From contig NZ_JADEWI010000028.1 in assembly GCF_015207705.1 (NCBI RefSeq), forward strand, positions 1 to 64,000: DNA of 64,000 nt. Direction: 5' to 3'. Each line of letters opens with the position of its first letter. Position 1 is the first letter of the stretch. This document shows, piece after piece, positions 37,410 to 46,358 of this stretch. The notes below the pieces were generated by a model that made no database searches, had not been told where the DNA came from, and worked only from the letters and a program-made list of their open reading frames with translations. Both the position numbers and the translations under genes were made by a program. The stretch is from Nostoc sp. LEGE 06077 (GTDB lineage: Bacteria > Cyanobacteriota > Cyanobacteriia > Cyanobacteriales > Nostocaceae).

Positions 37410-37458
37410 TCCCTATCCCCTGTAACCTATCACCTGTCACCTATCCCCTATCCCCTAC
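37410..37458. repeat. Heptamer tandem repeat (STRR-like)
   Basis: Heptamers of the types CCCTATC and CACCTGT alternate (CCCTATCCCCTGTAACCTAT and onward). This is the complement of the tract at 7417-7460. It lies just downstream of the DUF4335 gene, whose stop is at 37464. Confidence 0.7.
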
Positions 37459-37463
37459 TATAT

Positions 37464-38918
37464 CTACTGATACCCCTTCCAAGGAGTCACTTCTAGTTTG
37501 CCATCGGGATTAAACACAACTTGGAAATGCGCCAGTGCTTCTTGATTATTGGGGGCTGCGCCATTAGAACCATAAACAGTTTGAAACATACTTGGCAGTG
37601 GTGTTTCCCGGAAATAATCGAAAGCAACCTGATTTAGTGGTTCATAATCAGCAATAATGCCTTCTTTATTTACGGCGACTCGATAACGCAAATCTTTGGT
37701 GTAACTAGGAGTACCTTTCCAATTTTGGCGAATAGTGTTGTATAGCTTTTGGTTTAAAGTTTTAACTGTATTAGCATCTGTAATTTTGCTACCAATTACT
37801 TTTGGTGTACTAGCGTAACCGCGCCAAGGACTAACTTCTAATACGCCTTTGCTAGTAAAGACGACTTTAAACTGGGCTATGGGTTCATTAGCGATCGCAC
37901 TACGTTTAGCCGGATTATAAAGGACTTTGGGTAGTGGAGTTAATTCTATGCCTTCATTTGACCCTTGATTAATCGCCTTATAACCAACAATTGCCCCATC
38001 ACCAGCTACACCGAGACGATAAACTAAATCGTCTTTAATTGCCGAACGATTATTCCAAGCGGGATCAAGTTGATTCCATACCTGACGATTTAAAGCCCGT
38101 AGTTGAGATGGGTCAGTAATTTCAGCAGTTGTATTTAACAGTGCTTCTAAATCTGTTGTCGGTGCTGTTGTAGCTGCTGCACTGGGAGTGGGGGTAGGAT
38201 TTGTCGTAGCAGCTATAGGTGTTGCACTAGCTGATGGTGTTGTGCTTGGTATACCCGCCACAGTACTAGGTGTTGGCGTGGCGCTACTTTGAGTTTCTGG
38301 CTGTGGTTCTGGTGTGCGAATTTGCGGAGGTGGAATCAAACTAAAAGCAACCGCTGCAACTGCGACACTCGCAACTCCAATACTGGCTGGTACTGCTTGC
38401 TTAATCAGAATTTCATTTGCACCACCATAGCGCCGGGCTACTGGTTGTAACTCTAGTGATAACTCTGGTAGAGTTTGAGTATCAGCAAAAAATTGATCTA
38501 CCGCTTCTACCAAATCAAATAACTGCACCGTATTCATATCAATTTCAATCGGTGATTTATTTGGGGAAGAATTCGGCTCTAAGCCTTCGCTTGTGCTTTC
38601 AGAATGGATAATTAGTCTGTGGCGATTATGGTCAATTTTTTGGAGTTCTACTAATTCCGAATCTTGATTATGAGCTTGGGGATTCGGCACAGTACTTAAA
38701 AATTCTTGGGCGTAGCCACTTACAGCCCTAACCAAACTTTCAAAAAATTCTCGGCCGCCAACTAAGGGCTGCTTATAACCAGATATATAGCATTCTACAT
38801 TTACCAATATTGATAATTCTGGGCGTAGCTCTTGTAAATGTGCCGCCCTCGAAGCATCACTTAAACCCTCTAAAAGCAATGTACAGTTAGGTAAACTGTA
38901 CTTCCGTTGAATATTCAT
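37464..38918 (-). CDS. DUF4335-family membrane protein
   Basis: A 484-residue protein restricted, as far as I know, to cyanobacteria. A cytoplasmic N-terminal DUF4335 domain (MNIQRKYSLPNCTLLLEGLS, about 1-190) is followed by one membrane segment (IGVASVAVAAVAFSLI, about 195-215), a Pro/Thr/Ser/Ala-rich linker, and two copies of a C-terminal domain. Each copy runs from YRLGVAGDGAIVGYKAINQG or YRVAVNKEGIIADYEPLNQV to FKVVFTSKGVLEVSPWRGY or FQVVFNPDGKLEVTPWKGY. The ATG overlaps the TGA of the upstream DUF3038 gene (ATGA), implying translational coupling. Function is unknown. Confidence 0.85.
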   Translation of the reverse strand: MNIQRKYSLPNCTLLLEGLSDASRAAHLQELRPELSILVNVECYISGYKQPLVGGREFFESLVRAVSGYAQEFLSTVPNPQAHNQDSELVELQKIDHNRHRLIIHSESTSEGLEPNSSPNKSPIEIDMNTVQLFDLVEAVDQFFADTQTLPELSLELQPVARRYGGANEILIKQAVPASIGVASVAVAAVAFSLIPPPQIRTPEPQPETQSSATPTPSTVAGIPSTTPSASATPIAATTNPTPTPSAAATTAPTTDLEALLNTTAEITDPSQLRALNRQVWNQLDPAWNNRSAIKDDLVYRLGVAGDGAIVGYKAINQGSNEGIELTPLPKVLYNPAKRSAIANEPIAQFKVVFTSKGVLEVSPWRGYASTPKVIGSKITDANTVKTLNQKLYNTIRQNWKGTPSYTKDLRYRVAVNKEGIIADYEPLNQVAFDYFRETPLPSMFQTVYGSNGAAPNNQEALAHFQVVFNPDGKLEVTPWKGYQ

Positions 38919-39541
38919 TCCACTTCACCGTCAAAAAGACTAATCCAGAACCGCTGCATTCCGGCCGTACCTGTACAAAATAGGAGTTTTTCTAACAAAT
39001 TAATAGCTAACTCATCTAATTTTTCATCAGAAGTTAATGCTAGTACGCCAGAACGTCGGGCATTCATTCTACTTTTAAAATGCGCTCGAAAGCGTTCTAA
39101 ATAGTTAGATAAACGCAAATTTTGTTCTAAAGGTATCTGTTTGTCATTCATTTGCTGATATATCATTAGCATCTGGCGGATGACAACTGTTAACCGCCGG
39201 GCAATGTAGCAAGCAATGACGACTAAAGCCTTTGCTTCCATAATAGTTAGGGGTCTGCGGATATTTGCTCGGCGCATAGGGTTAGAGCTACGCATCCGCC
39301 ATAAATTGACCCGATTTTTAATAATGTCGGTTAAATCTAGTTCTTCAGCAAAAGCCAGAATTGCTTCGGAACCACCAAGTTCTAAAGCTTCAATTGCCAG
39401 TAAAAGGAGGTCGATTTGCAGCCGAGTTCTGGGCGGACATCCTTGTCCTGCGATCGCCGGATCTGGTAATGTATCCAAAATCATTGGCGTTGATGCAGGT
39501 GCGGGACTGTTGAACGGCGTTAAGCTCGCGGAGACATTCAT
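38915..39541 (-). CDS. DUF3038-family protein
   Basis: A 208-residue soluble, mostly helical protein: RLQIDLLLLAIEALELGGSE, then DLTDIIKNRVNLWRMRSSNP and EAKALVVIACYIARRLTVVI. It matches the cyanobacterial DUF3038 family by memory. The ATG at 39541 (MNVSAS) is preferred; the longer frame begins with TTG at 39568. Its stop overlaps the start of the DUF4335 gene by 4 nt, so both products are probably made together and may interact. No enzymatic motif is visible. Confidence 0.85.
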   Translation of the reverse strand: MNVSASLTPFNSPAPASTPMILDTLPDPAIAGQGCPPRTRLQIDLLLLAIEALELGGSEAILAFAEELDLTDIIKNRVNLWRMRSSNPMRRANIRRPLTIMEAKALVVIACYIARRLTVVIRQMLMIYQQMNDKQIPLEQNLRLSNYLERFRAHFKSRMNARRSGVLALTSDEKLDELAINLLEKLLFCTGTAGMQRFWISLFDGEVE

Positions 39542-39876
39542 TCGATAAATTACCTTGTGCGCTTCCAACAGACTAGATACAACTAGTACAACTAAATTTA
39601 AGATAAGTAGCCAAAAAATAACATTAAACTTGTGGCAGTAGCCATAATACTTGACGTATACATGACTTAACTTGTTCTACAGCCAAGTTTGCGTATACTT
39701 ATAATTTCAGTTTTTCCAGCATCATTTCACCTTGTTTTAATATTGAGTACCAGTCCATATTTAAGCTTGGTGTAGATTCTCACTATCGTCAATGGATGAT
39801 GATACTAGAGCCTCAAATCCAGCGTATGACATTATAGTGTACGATTTTTCCAGTCTGACCTACTCCTTCACTGTTT
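39542..39876. other. Divergent intergenic region between DUF3038 gene and apt
   Basis: About 335 bp, AT-rich, presumably holding promoters of both divergent genes. A TATAGT hexamer near 39833 is a weak -10 candidate for apt. I see no repeat, RNA or extra gene here. Confidence 0.45.
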
Positions 39877-40395
39877 ATGGATTTAAAATCTCTAGTTCGT
39901 GACATCCCAGATTTTCCCAAGCCTGGCATTTTATTTCGAGATATTACTACTCTACTGCGTAATCCAGAAGGACTGCGTTACACTATTGACTTTTTTGCTC
40001 AGAAATGCAATGAAGCTGAATTTAAAGCAGATTATGTGATTGGGATGGAGTCGCGGGGATTTATTTTTGGCACTCCTCTAGCTTATAAATTAGGTGCTGG
40101 GTTTATTCCTGTGCGGAAAAAAGGCAAGTTACCCGCAGCCGTTCACTCTATTGAATATCAACTAGAGTACGGTACTGACTGCTTGGAAATGCACCAAGAC
40201 GCATTGCATCCAGGCAGCCGAGTTTTAATTGTAGATGATTTGATTGCTACAGGTGGGACAGCCAAGGCTACAGCACAGTTAGTCCAACAGCTTGACTGTG
40301 AACTAGTAGGTTTTGGGTTTATTATCGAGCTACGGGATTTACAAGGGCGGAAACATCTCCCAGATGTGCCGATTATCTCGTTAATTGAATATTAG
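39877..40395 (+). CDS. apt: Adenine phosphoribosyltransferase
   Basis: This purine-salvage enzyme makes AMP from adenine and PRPP. The 172 residues show [15 protein letters not shown] at the N-terminus, [10 protein letters not shown] (PRPP pyrophosphate loop), the flexible-loop region VRKKGKLPA and the PRPP-binding motif [14 protein letters not shown]. The length is normal. It is monocistronic, followed by an STRR-type repeat before the ABC permease gene. Confidence 0.96.
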   Translation: MDLKSLVRDIPDFPKPGILFRDITTLLRNPEGLRYTIDFFAQKCNEAEFKADYVIGMESRGFIFGTPLAYKLGAGFIPVRKKGKLPAAVHSIEYQLEYGTDCLEMHQDALHPGSRVLIVDDLIATGGTAKATAQLVQQLDCELVGFGFIIELRDLQGRKHLPDVPIISLIEY

Positions 40396-40467
40396 TCAAT
40401 GGTCAAAAGTCCATAGTCCCAAGACATTTACCATTGACCATTGACCACTGACCATTGACTAAATACT
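40396..40467. repeat. Heptamer tandem repeat (STRR-like)
   Basis: ATGGTCAAAAGTCCATAGTC is followed by repeated ACCATTG/ACCACTG heptamers, giving partly complementary halves that could fold. It belongs to the same family as 6787-6875 and 42582-42656. It fills the whole gap between apt and the ABC permease gene. Confidence 0.7.
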
Positions 40468-41508
40468 ATGACAGCTACAAAAATTTCCTTGGAGACAAGT
40501 CGAGATTGGCTAATTAGGCTAATCACAAGTGAAACTTTTATTTATGTGGTGAAACGGATATTGCAGGCGCTGTTTACCTTATTGTTGGCATCAGCGCTGT
40601 CGTTTTTCATCATCAAATTGTCTCCAGGGGATTATGTAGATACCCTGCGACAAAATCCGAAAATTTCGCCAGAACGCATTGAGGAAATTAGAAGACAGTT
40701 TGGTTTAGATAAGTCTTGGCCTGAGCAATATTTCTTGTGGTTGTGGCGGATATTTACCAAAGGAGATTTTGGCACAAGTTTTGTTTACCAGCGTTCTGTA
40801 GCTTCGCTGTTATGGGAGCGAGTACCAGCAACGTTACTACTCGCGATCGCTTCTTTAATTGTGACATGGGCGATCGCAATTCCTTTGGGCATCATCGCTG
40901 CTGTCAAGCAAAATCGCCCCACAGACCGCATCTTGCAGGTAATTAGCTACGCCGGACAAGGCTTTCCCAGTTTCATCACCGCCCTATTTTTATTAATATT
41001 TGCTCAATTTACCTCGCCTTTGTTTCCCGTTGGTAGCATGACTAGCATTGATCATGCTGATTTATCTTGGTTTGGTAAAATTATTGATGTCGTTTGGCAC
41101 ATGATTTTACCCACTGTTGCATTGAGTATCACCAGCTTTGCTGGTTTGCAACGCATCACCCGTGGGGAATTATTGGATGTTTTACGTCAAGATTATATCC
41201 AAACAGCCCGCGCCAAAGGATTACCAGAAAATCGCGTTATCTACGTTCATGCTCTCCGCAATGCTATCAACCCTTTAATTACTTTGCTGGGTTTTGAATT
41301 AGCTAGTTTATTAGGCGGTGCATTCATCGCCGAACAGTTCTTTAACTGGCCAGGTTTAGGAAGATTAACCTTGCAGGCAGTTATCGCTAAAGACCAATAT
41401 TTAGTCATGGCAAGCCTCGTGATGAGTGCTTTACTGTTAAATATCGGCAACTTATTCGCAGATTTAATGTTAAAGGTCGCCGATCCCCGAATTAAGTTAG
41501 ATGCTTAA
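40468..41508 (+). CDS. ABC transporter permease, oligopeptide/nickel (DppB/OppB) type
   Basis: A 346-residue inner-membrane permease with about six transmembrane segments. The N-terminal signature FIIKLSPGDYVDTLRQNP is followed by RRQFGLDKSWPEQYFLWLWR, and the EAA loop reads RGELLDVLRQDYIQTARAKG, as in DppB/OppB permeases. Substrates of this class are peptides or nickel. The usual neighbours (DppC, DppD/F ATPases, binding protein) are absent here, so its partners must be elsewhere in the genome. Confidence 0.9.
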   Translation: MTATKISLETSRDWLIRLITSETFIYVVKRILQALFTLLLASALSFFIIKLSPGDYVDTLRQNPKISPERIEEIRRQFGLDKSWPEQYFLWLWRIFTKGDFGTSFVYQRSVASLLWERVPATLLLAIASLIVTWAIAIPLGIIAAVKQNRPTDRILQVISYAGQGFPSFITALFLLIFAQFTSPLFPVGSMTSIDHADLSWFGKIIDVVWHMILPTVALSITSFAGLQRITRGELLDVLRQDYIQTARAKGLPENRVIYVHALRNAINPLITLLGFELASLLGGAFIAEQFFNWPGLGRLTLQAVIAKDQYLVMASLVMSALLLNIGNLFADLMLKVADPRIKLDA

Positions 41509-41809
41509 ATATTTAGCCTATTGATTTTTGAAGAGGTTTTATCAAGCATTACAGGCTATTCCCCATTAAGAGCCTTGTTCCGTTTGGTTTCTACCTGTTT
41601 ACTGATTTTTTTCTATCAGAAGCGTTATAGCTGTAGTCAGATATGGTAGGACAATTTGAAAGCTTGAATATCAGGAATAGTAAGACTCTTACTCCTGCCC
41701 TTCGGGTTCGCAGTCGCTCATGGGGGAAACCCCCAAGACCGCGCTGTCTCACCTTCTGCCTTCTGCCATAGCTCCCAAATTAACTGATATCAAGTCTGGA
41801 ACTATCAAT
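41509..41809. other. Intergenic region with a GC-rich palindromic repeat
   Basis: About 300 bp. The last third (about 41690-41765) carries GGGTTCGCAGTCGCTCATGG and a perfect TGGGGG-AAA-CCCCCA hairpin (41721-41735) followed by AAGACCGCGCTG, a pattern common between Nostoc genes and related in style to the insert at 26774-26900. The rest shows no recognised feature. Confidence 0.6.
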
Positions 41810-42091
41810 ATGCTTTCCGACGTTTATTATCTATTGCGTGTAAAAGCTGATGGTCGTTATCTGACAGCGCGTCCCAACGCTGAAGAATCAGGTTATGTGT
41901 TGCTGTTTCGAGAAAACTTTGATGCTTTAAGCTATCTCAATACTCATGCAGCAGAAGTCGCAAATCGCTTTGCTGTAGAATCTCTACCAGGAAGCCAACT
42001 CAGTAGCTTGCTCAAACGCTGGGGTTTTATCGGTGTAGCTATTGTAACTGACCCTTTATTACCACAAGTAGAGTTTTTACAGCATAGTTGA
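41810..42091 (+). CDS. Conserved hypothetical protein
   Basis: A 93-residue soluble protein (MLSDVYYLLRVKADGRYLTA, VLLFRENFDALSYLNTHAAE, WGFIGVAIVTDPLLPQVEFL). The ATG at 41810 is chosen because the upstream extension, to 41720, translates an intergenic palindromic repeat. I do not recognise a named family; the mix of short strands and helices suggests a small alpha/beta fold. It is convergent with lspA, only 8 bp away. Confidence 0.65.
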   Translation: MLSDVYYLLRVKADGRYLTARPNAEESGYVLLFRENFDALSYLNTHAAEVANRFAVESLPGSQLSSLLKRWGFIGVAIVTDPLLPQVEFLQHS

Positions 42092-42099
42092 ACGCTTCT

Positions 42100-42573
42100 T
42101 TACCTTCTGTGGTTGGTCGTTGGGGTTTTTTGAAACGAAGCTATGAGCAAACAAACAATACCAATACTGATAAATGAATCGGCAATATTAAATACAGCAA
42201 AATTAATTAAGCGAAAATCCAAAAAATCTACTACATAACCTAAAACAAAGCGATCGATGCCATTACCCATCGCCCCGCCTAAAATTAACCCGTAACCCAA
42301 CTGATCCCAACGACTTAGCATTGAGCCAAATATACCCCATGCTATCAACACTAAACTAACTCCCAAGGATAGCCAGCGTAACCACTCTACCTTGCCACTG
42401 AGTAAGCTAAAAGCTGCACCTGTATTAGTCACATAAGTAAAATGAAATACCCCTTGTATTAGTGGTAATGTTTCCCCTAATTTAAAGGTTTGCACTACCC
42501 AATATTTAGTCAGTTGATCTAAAAAAAAAGCGATAAAAGCAGCAATCCAAAACAGGCGATTTTGTAAAGTCAT
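42100..42573 (-). CDS. lspA: Lipoprotein signal peptidase (SPase II)
   Basis: This membrane aspartic protease cleaves signal peptides of lipoproteins. The 157 residues include an N-terminal helix with DQLTKYWV, TNTGAAFSLL, and the two catalytic aspartates in GNGIDRF and FNIADSFI, with four predicted membrane helices. The ATG at 42573 fits the family. bioY lies 86 bp upstream on the same strand, separated by a heptamer repeat. A possible client lipoprotein is encoded at 46359-47786. Confidence 0.95.
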   Translation of the reverse strand: MTLQNRLFWIAAFIAFFLDQLTKYWVVQTFKLGETLPLIQGVFHFTYVTNTGAAFSLLSGKVEWLRWLSLGVSLVLIAWGIFGSMLSRWDQLGYGLILGGAMGNGIDRFVLGYVVDFLDFRLINFAVFNIADSFISIGIVCLLIASFQKTPTTNHRR

Positions 42574-42581
42574 GGTAGGTT

Positions 42582-42656
42582 AGTCAGTTGGTCAAGAGTC
42601 GATAGTCAAAAGTCAAGAGTCAGTCTATTGACAATGGACTATTGACAAGGGACTAA
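42582..42656. repeat. Heptamer tandem repeat (STRR-like)
   Basis: AGTCAAAAGTCAAGAGTCAG is followed by complementary TTGACAATGGACTATTGACA, so the array can form a hairpin. It occupies almost all of the spacer between bioY and lspA. Confidence 0.7.
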
Positions 42657-42659
42657 TAA

Positions 42660-43241
42660 CTAATAAAACATTAAATGACGTAATAAATAAGCTATTGAGG
42701 TAACAGCACAGACTACAGCCAATTGTCCTGGGACTGAAACCCAAGAATATTTCAGGATTGCTTGGATTAAGGACAAATTTTCTGTACCTTGCCACTGAAG
42801 AAAATAACTAATAGTCAAATAAGTAATACCGCAGAAATGAATGGTTAACAAGCCACAAATACAACTAAATGCCAAAGATTCTAGTTTTGGTCTGGCTTGA
42901 AAAGCTAAAAAGCCACAAATCCATGCTCCTGGAATAAAGCCTAATAAATAGCCAAACTGAGACAGCTTAACATAACCAAGCCCTCCACCTTCAGAGAATA
43001 CAGGTAGTAAGGTTAACCCCATCACCAAGTAGGCAATTTGCGAAAGCGCACCAGCATTTCGCCCTCCCAAACAACCGACAAGTAACACTGCACCAATTTG
43101 AAAGGTGACACCTAAAGAAAAAGTTTGAATTCCATGTTGAGTCCAACTCCAAGGCAAGGTGATACTATATGCTTCCAGAAATGTGCCACCCATTGTCAGG
43201 AGTAAGCCAATCATAGACCATAATAATTGAACAGTTCCCAC
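42660..43241 (-). CDS. bioY: Biotin transporter BioY
   Basis: This is the substrate-binding membrane component of the biotin ECF uptake system. The 193 residues are strongly hydrophobic (about six helices) and show FQIGAVLLVGCLGGRNAGAL, then GGGLGYVKLSQFGYLLGFIP, typical of BioY. The start appears to be the GTG at 43241; the next in-frame ATG (43214) would cut into the first helix. No BioM/BioN energising genes are adjacent, so it either works alone or uses a shared ECF module encoded elsewhere. Confidence 0.9.
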   Translation of the reverse strand: MGTVQLLWSMIGLLLTMGGTFLEAYSITLPWSWTQHGIQTFSLGVTFQIGAVLLVGCLGGRNAGALSQIAYLVMGLTLLPVFSEGGGLGYVKLSQFGYLLGFIPGAWICGFLAFQARPKLESLAFSCICGLLTIHFCGITYLTISYFLQWQGTENLSLIQAILKYSWVSVPGQLAVVCAVTSIAYLLRHLMFY

Positions 43242-43368
43242 AATATCTGTACTTTCAGCTATTAATCTCTTTAATATGCTCTATATATGCTCAAAAACGT
43301 AATTTTCAAATTTTAAGTAGACGAACTGGGAATATTTTTATCCTCAATAACTCTGCTTAATCAGATTC

Positions 43369-43405
43369 AGATAGCCGACTTCTTCAAGAAATCGGCTATC
43401 TTTTT
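43369..43405. terminator. Terminator-like hairpin
   Basis: A 10-bp perfect stem (AGATAGCCGA / TCGGCTATCT) encloses 13 nt and is followed by TTTT on the plus strand. Both flanking genes (cruF, bioY) are on the minus strand, so its T tract faces away from their transcription. It may end cruF transcripts by structure alone or belong to a dispersed hairpin family (compare 50023-50058). Confidence 0.55.
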
Positions 43406-43497
43406 GTTCACGAATAATTTATGACTTCCGGTAAATAATTGGGGATTGGGTACTAACAAAATTTTCCCCATAATCCCTTGCTTGCTTTAAGTGTGTA

Positions 43498-44406
43498 CTA
43501 CTTCAAAGCAACTTTGACACTGGCTACAGACACTTCTTGAGTTGCAGGCTCAATGGTAACTTGAGTAGTTGTTGCTGATGCTTTCCACCACAAGGTAATA
43601 GCAGGAGTCACGCCTAAGACTAAACCGAGTAATACGGGAATAGAGAATCCCGCAGCCAGACTCATAACTGTAGCAAAAGCAAAGTTGCTTAAATAGACTA
43701 CTAAAGGTAAATTGAGTTGCGATCGCTCAAATTTGATTGGCTGGTTTTTCCACAATAAAGCTGCTACTGTCATGAAGACTGCGCCAGTACCTAACCAACC
43801 GGCAAAGTTTTGATAAGGCATTCCAAAGAAAGCACCTGGTTGTTGCCAATACCAAAAGGGTAAGGTCGTTTGACTCATTGCTGGGTCAAGTACAAAATCC
43901 CAGGAGGTCAGCAGCAAAGAACCCAAGCTAATCGCGCCAATATGTCGCCACAAGCTCGGTTTTGTATCTACTTCTAAACCTGCACGGGCTAACAAGTAAG
44001 ATACACAGCCTAAATAAAACCAAGATAAGGGAATTGTAAACGGAACTAAACCAGCAATTTTATAACCTAAGCCACTTAAATAGTGGTAGTGACCAAAAGG
44101 AAAGCCTGTGCTGGTTCCTAAGAGTTCACTGGTTAAAGAAATTAATACAGCAGGCAGCAGAAATGCCACAGCACGACCCACACCTAATGTCCGCGAGGCA
44201 TACAACAATACGGCTGCTGCACCCAAAATCATATAAACTACACCGCCACCAGCCATACTCCACTGCATGGCAGTTTGCCCAAATTCAGACAAGTTTAAAA
44301 TGAGTTCGGCATTGGGTACAACCAATAATATCCCTACTAACCCAAACACCATTGACACAATATGACCGATGAGGCTTACGCGCTCAGCGACAACAAGTTG
44401 TTTCAT
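43498..44406 (-). CDS. cruF: Gamma-carotene 1'-hydroxylase CruF
   Basis: This carotenoid 1',2'-hydratase of the CruF/DUF422 family acts in myxol-glycoside synthesis in cyanobacteria. The 302 residues contain about eight membrane segments, SELLGTSTGFPFGHYHYLSG in the central signature, and WDFVLDPAMSQ with GAFFGMPYQNFAGW typical of the family. An AAGGA ribosome-binding site supports the ATG at 44406. The usual partner glycosyltransferase gene cruG is not adjacent in this window. Confidence 0.9.
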   Translation of the reverse strand: MKQLVVAERVSLIGHIVSMVFGLVGILLVVPNAELILNLSEFGQTAMQWSMAGGGVVYMILGAAAVLLYASRTLGVGRAVAFLLPAVLISLTSELLGTSTGFPFGHYHYLSGLGYKIAGLVPFTIPLSWFYLGCVSYLLARAGLEVDTKPSLWRHIGAISLGSLLLTSWDFVLDPAMSQTTLPFWYWQQPGAFFGMPYQNFAGWLGTGAVFMTVAALLWKNQPIKFERSQLNLPLVVYLSNFAFATVMSLAAGFSIPVLLGLVLGVTPAITLWWKASATTTQVTIEPATQEVSVASVKVALK

Positions 44407-44740
44407 GACAATTCCTTAATCCCGATGTGATACTTTGCTACTCTGCTGCTAACAGTTTACAAATGTTTACGAAAATATTTAACTAGTTTGTACCGTAATT
44501 GTTTGTAAATTTATAGAATTCGCCTAACAGCCTATTGATTACGTCTTGTAAAAATAGGATGATAGACATATAGTCTAAGCCATTCTCGTCATAATATACT
44601 CAATTGGAGTTTGCTTTCTTGTAGGTGGCGATCGCCTTGACTCCCACCAGCATCAAGACTCCTACAAGTAAGCTTAAGTCTTTGGTAATTGAAAATTTTT
44701 TTAAAAAAATCACTTTACTTATTCATGGTAAAACCAACCC
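44407..44740. other. Divergent intergenic region upstream of cruF
   Basis: About 330 bp, AT-rich, with an inverted repeat CTTGTAGG (44618-44625) / CCTACAAG (44661-44668) enclosing an HIP1 site. It serves as the upstream region of cruF (minus) and of the small membrane protein (plus). No further gene is seen. Confidence 0.45.
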
Positions 44741-45187
44741 ATGTCAATTTTCAAAAGACTTCCTTGGATATCCTTATTACTAGTACTGGTTAGTTATACT
44801 ACCCTAGGTTGGGTGTTATCTGAATCACGTATGCCCTGGCCTCTGTGGATAGTAGTGATACTTGGTGTATTAATTTTGTTAGCAAGTTTAGCTGTTCCCT
44901 TTTTAGCAATGGCTAATTATTCTAGTGTATTTTTTGAGTCAAGTACTAGAACTTTCTTGATTGCCGTGTGTGGGGCATTTTTGTTTTTCTTGATGGTTGC
45001 TTGGTTTCGACTCTTTCTCGATACGTTATTAATTATTTCTGCGGCTATATTAGCAAAAATTGATTTTCACACAGCAGGATTTCAAGGAAGGTCAGCTTTC
45101 TTAATTACATCCTTATTTTCATTAACAGGTATAGCTTGCGGCGCATTTCTCCACGAAGAGTTATCAATACATACATCTCTGTGGTAA
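44741..45187 (+). CDS. Small integral membrane protein, unknown function
   Basis: A 148-residue protein with about four hydrophobic segments (ISLLLVLVSYTTLGWVL; LWIVVILGVLILLASLAVPF; TFLIAVCGAFLFFLMVAWF; AFLITSLFSLTGIACGAFL). No charged catalytic motif or named domain is recognised. Homologues probably exist in other Nostocales, but I cannot confirm that. It is convergent with rpmA across a bidirectional terminator. Confidence 0.65.
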   Translation: MSIFKRLPWISLLLVLVSYTTLGWVLSESRMPWPLWIVVILGVLILLASLAVPFLAMANYSSVFFESSTRTFLIAVCGAFLFFLMVAWFRLFLDTLLIISAAILAKIDFHTAGFQGRSAFLITSLFSLTGIACGAFLHEELSIHTSLW

Positions 45188-45222
45188 GTAGAAACGCAAG
45201 ACCTTAAGCTTTGATAAATAGT

Positions 45223-45259
45223 AAAAATGAGGGGGGAATTTACCAACCCTCATTTTTTT
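45223..45259. terminator. Bidirectional hairpin terminator
   Basis: AAAAATGAGGG (45223-45233) pairs with CCCTCATTTTT (45247-45257), with A and T tracts on either side. It lies between the convergent membrane-protein gene and rpmA and can serve both. Confidence 0.88.
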
Positions 45260-45297
45260 GGCGAAAATTCTGGGCAATAAATCAAATTCCCAGATTT

Positions 45298-45579
45298 CTA
45301 GCTGGCTACTGCTTCAGTCGCCACAACAACTGGATAAATGCTGACTTTTTTGCGAGATTTACCCTTTCGCTCAAAGGTAACAACACCATCAATTAAGGCA
45401 AACAAAGTGTCATCGTTGCCGATACCAACATTGTTACCAGGGTGGAATTTAGTACCGCGTTGACGTACAAGGATATTTCCCGCCCGCACAACTTGACCAC
45501 CAAAACGCTTCACACCCAGACGTTGGGCATTAGAATCACGACCGTTGCGTGTACTACCTGTTCCTTTCTTATGAGCCAT
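45298..45579 (-). CDS. rpmA: 50S ribosomal protein L27
   Basis: A 93-residue ribosomal protein that lies near the peptidyl-transferase centre. It begins [20 protein letters not shown] and contains [20 protein letters not shown] and [20 protein letters not shown], the strongly conserved L27 body. The length is normal, and there is no N-terminal extension of the Firmicutes type. It follows rplU by 26 bp on the same strand, the standard L21-L27 operon. Confidence 0.97.
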   Translation of the reverse strand: MAHKKGTGSTRNGRDSNAQRLGVKRFGGQVVRAGNILVRQRGTKFHPGNNVGIGNDDTLFALIDGVVTFERKGKSRKKVSIYPVVVATEAVAS

Positions 45580-45605
45580 AATTTCCTTTTATGTTTATTT
45601 TTCTA

Positions 45606-46004
45606 TTATTCAGCAGTGGTTTCCGCTGGGGAATTCTCAGCTTCTAGAGCTTCGGCTGTTGCTGCTTCAGACGCTGCAAATACCTGACCATTAAGAGTGA
45701 TGGAATTAATTAATAATCTGGTAATTTCTTGGCGATGACCCCGTTTTTTGCGGGTTTTCTTCTTCGGCTTCATTTTGTATACCAGGACTTTGCGACCTCT
45801 AAAATGTCGTAATACTGTCCCTTCTACCGTTGCCCCAGCTACTAGAGGCTGTCCAATGCTGATTCCATCTTCATGCTGTACTAGTAGTACGGAATTTATT
45901 GTAACTTTTTCGTCTGGTTGGGCGGTCAGCAGTTCAATGTCGTAAAAACGACCAGGCTCAACTCTTATTTGTTTGCCGCCAGTCTCAATAATTGCGTAGG
46001 TCAT
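45606..46004 (-). CDS. rplU: 50S ribosomal protein L21
   Basis: A 132-residue large-subunit protein that binds 23S rRNA. It begins [20 protein letters not shown] and shows [20 protein letters not shown] and TRKKRGHRQ, the signature of the family. The acidic, Ala/Glu-rich C-terminal tail ([19 protein letters not shown]) is an extension common in cyanobacteria. The ATG at 46004 is correct; a 46-residue upstream extension is not family-like. It is the first gene of the rplU-rpmA pair. Confidence 0.97.
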   Translation of the reverse strand: MTYAIIETGGKQIRVEPGRFYDIELLTAQPDEKVTINSVLLVQHEDGISIGQPLVAGATVEGTVLRHFRGRKVLVYKMKPKKKTRKKRGHRQEITRLLINSITLNGQVFAASEAATAEALEAENSPAETTAE

Positions 46005-46358
46005 AAAATTGTCCTTAGAGTTGCCGTACAGGTAGCTAACTATAATCTTTTGTAGAAAAGGCGATATACCTGAGCTTGATGAATCGCTGTGGTTAGCTTT
46101 TGTGATGTGTCTACCTGATCCGAGCAGGAATAAGACAGACAATCTAAAATTGTATTTTATTAACTATACAGAAGTCAATATATAGCTAGAAGTAAAACTC
46201 TGAGTCGTAAATTGAGTAAATTTGCAGATTATTTTTTTAAATTTGCGTAATGTTGGCAAATTCGACTGAAGTTAATAATGACACAGAACAGCACCAACGA
46301 ATCTGAGCAGTAGATGTCACTGCTCAGATTTTTCCCTTGTTTATGGCTATGTTTGGCT
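46005..46358. other. Leader of rplU and 3' region of the binding-protein gene
   Basis: About 350 bp. The part next to rplU would be its mRNA leader; I cannot point to a defined L21 leader structure. The distal part holds a strong hairpin at 46300-46333. Confidence 0.45.
46300..46333. terminator. Terminator-like hairpin
   Basis: A perfect 12-bp stem (AATCTGAGCAGT / ACTGCTCAGATT) with a 7-nt loop is followed by TTT on the plus strand. It lies just downstream of the minus-strand substrate-binding protein gene (stop at 46359), so it may stabilise or end that transcript, although the T tract is on the other strand. Confidence 0.65.

Noticed and set aside
41690-41765. GGGTTCGCAGTC-like string considered as a tRNA T arm
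   Set aside because: No cloverleaf can be built around it; it belongs to a dispersed palindromic repeat.
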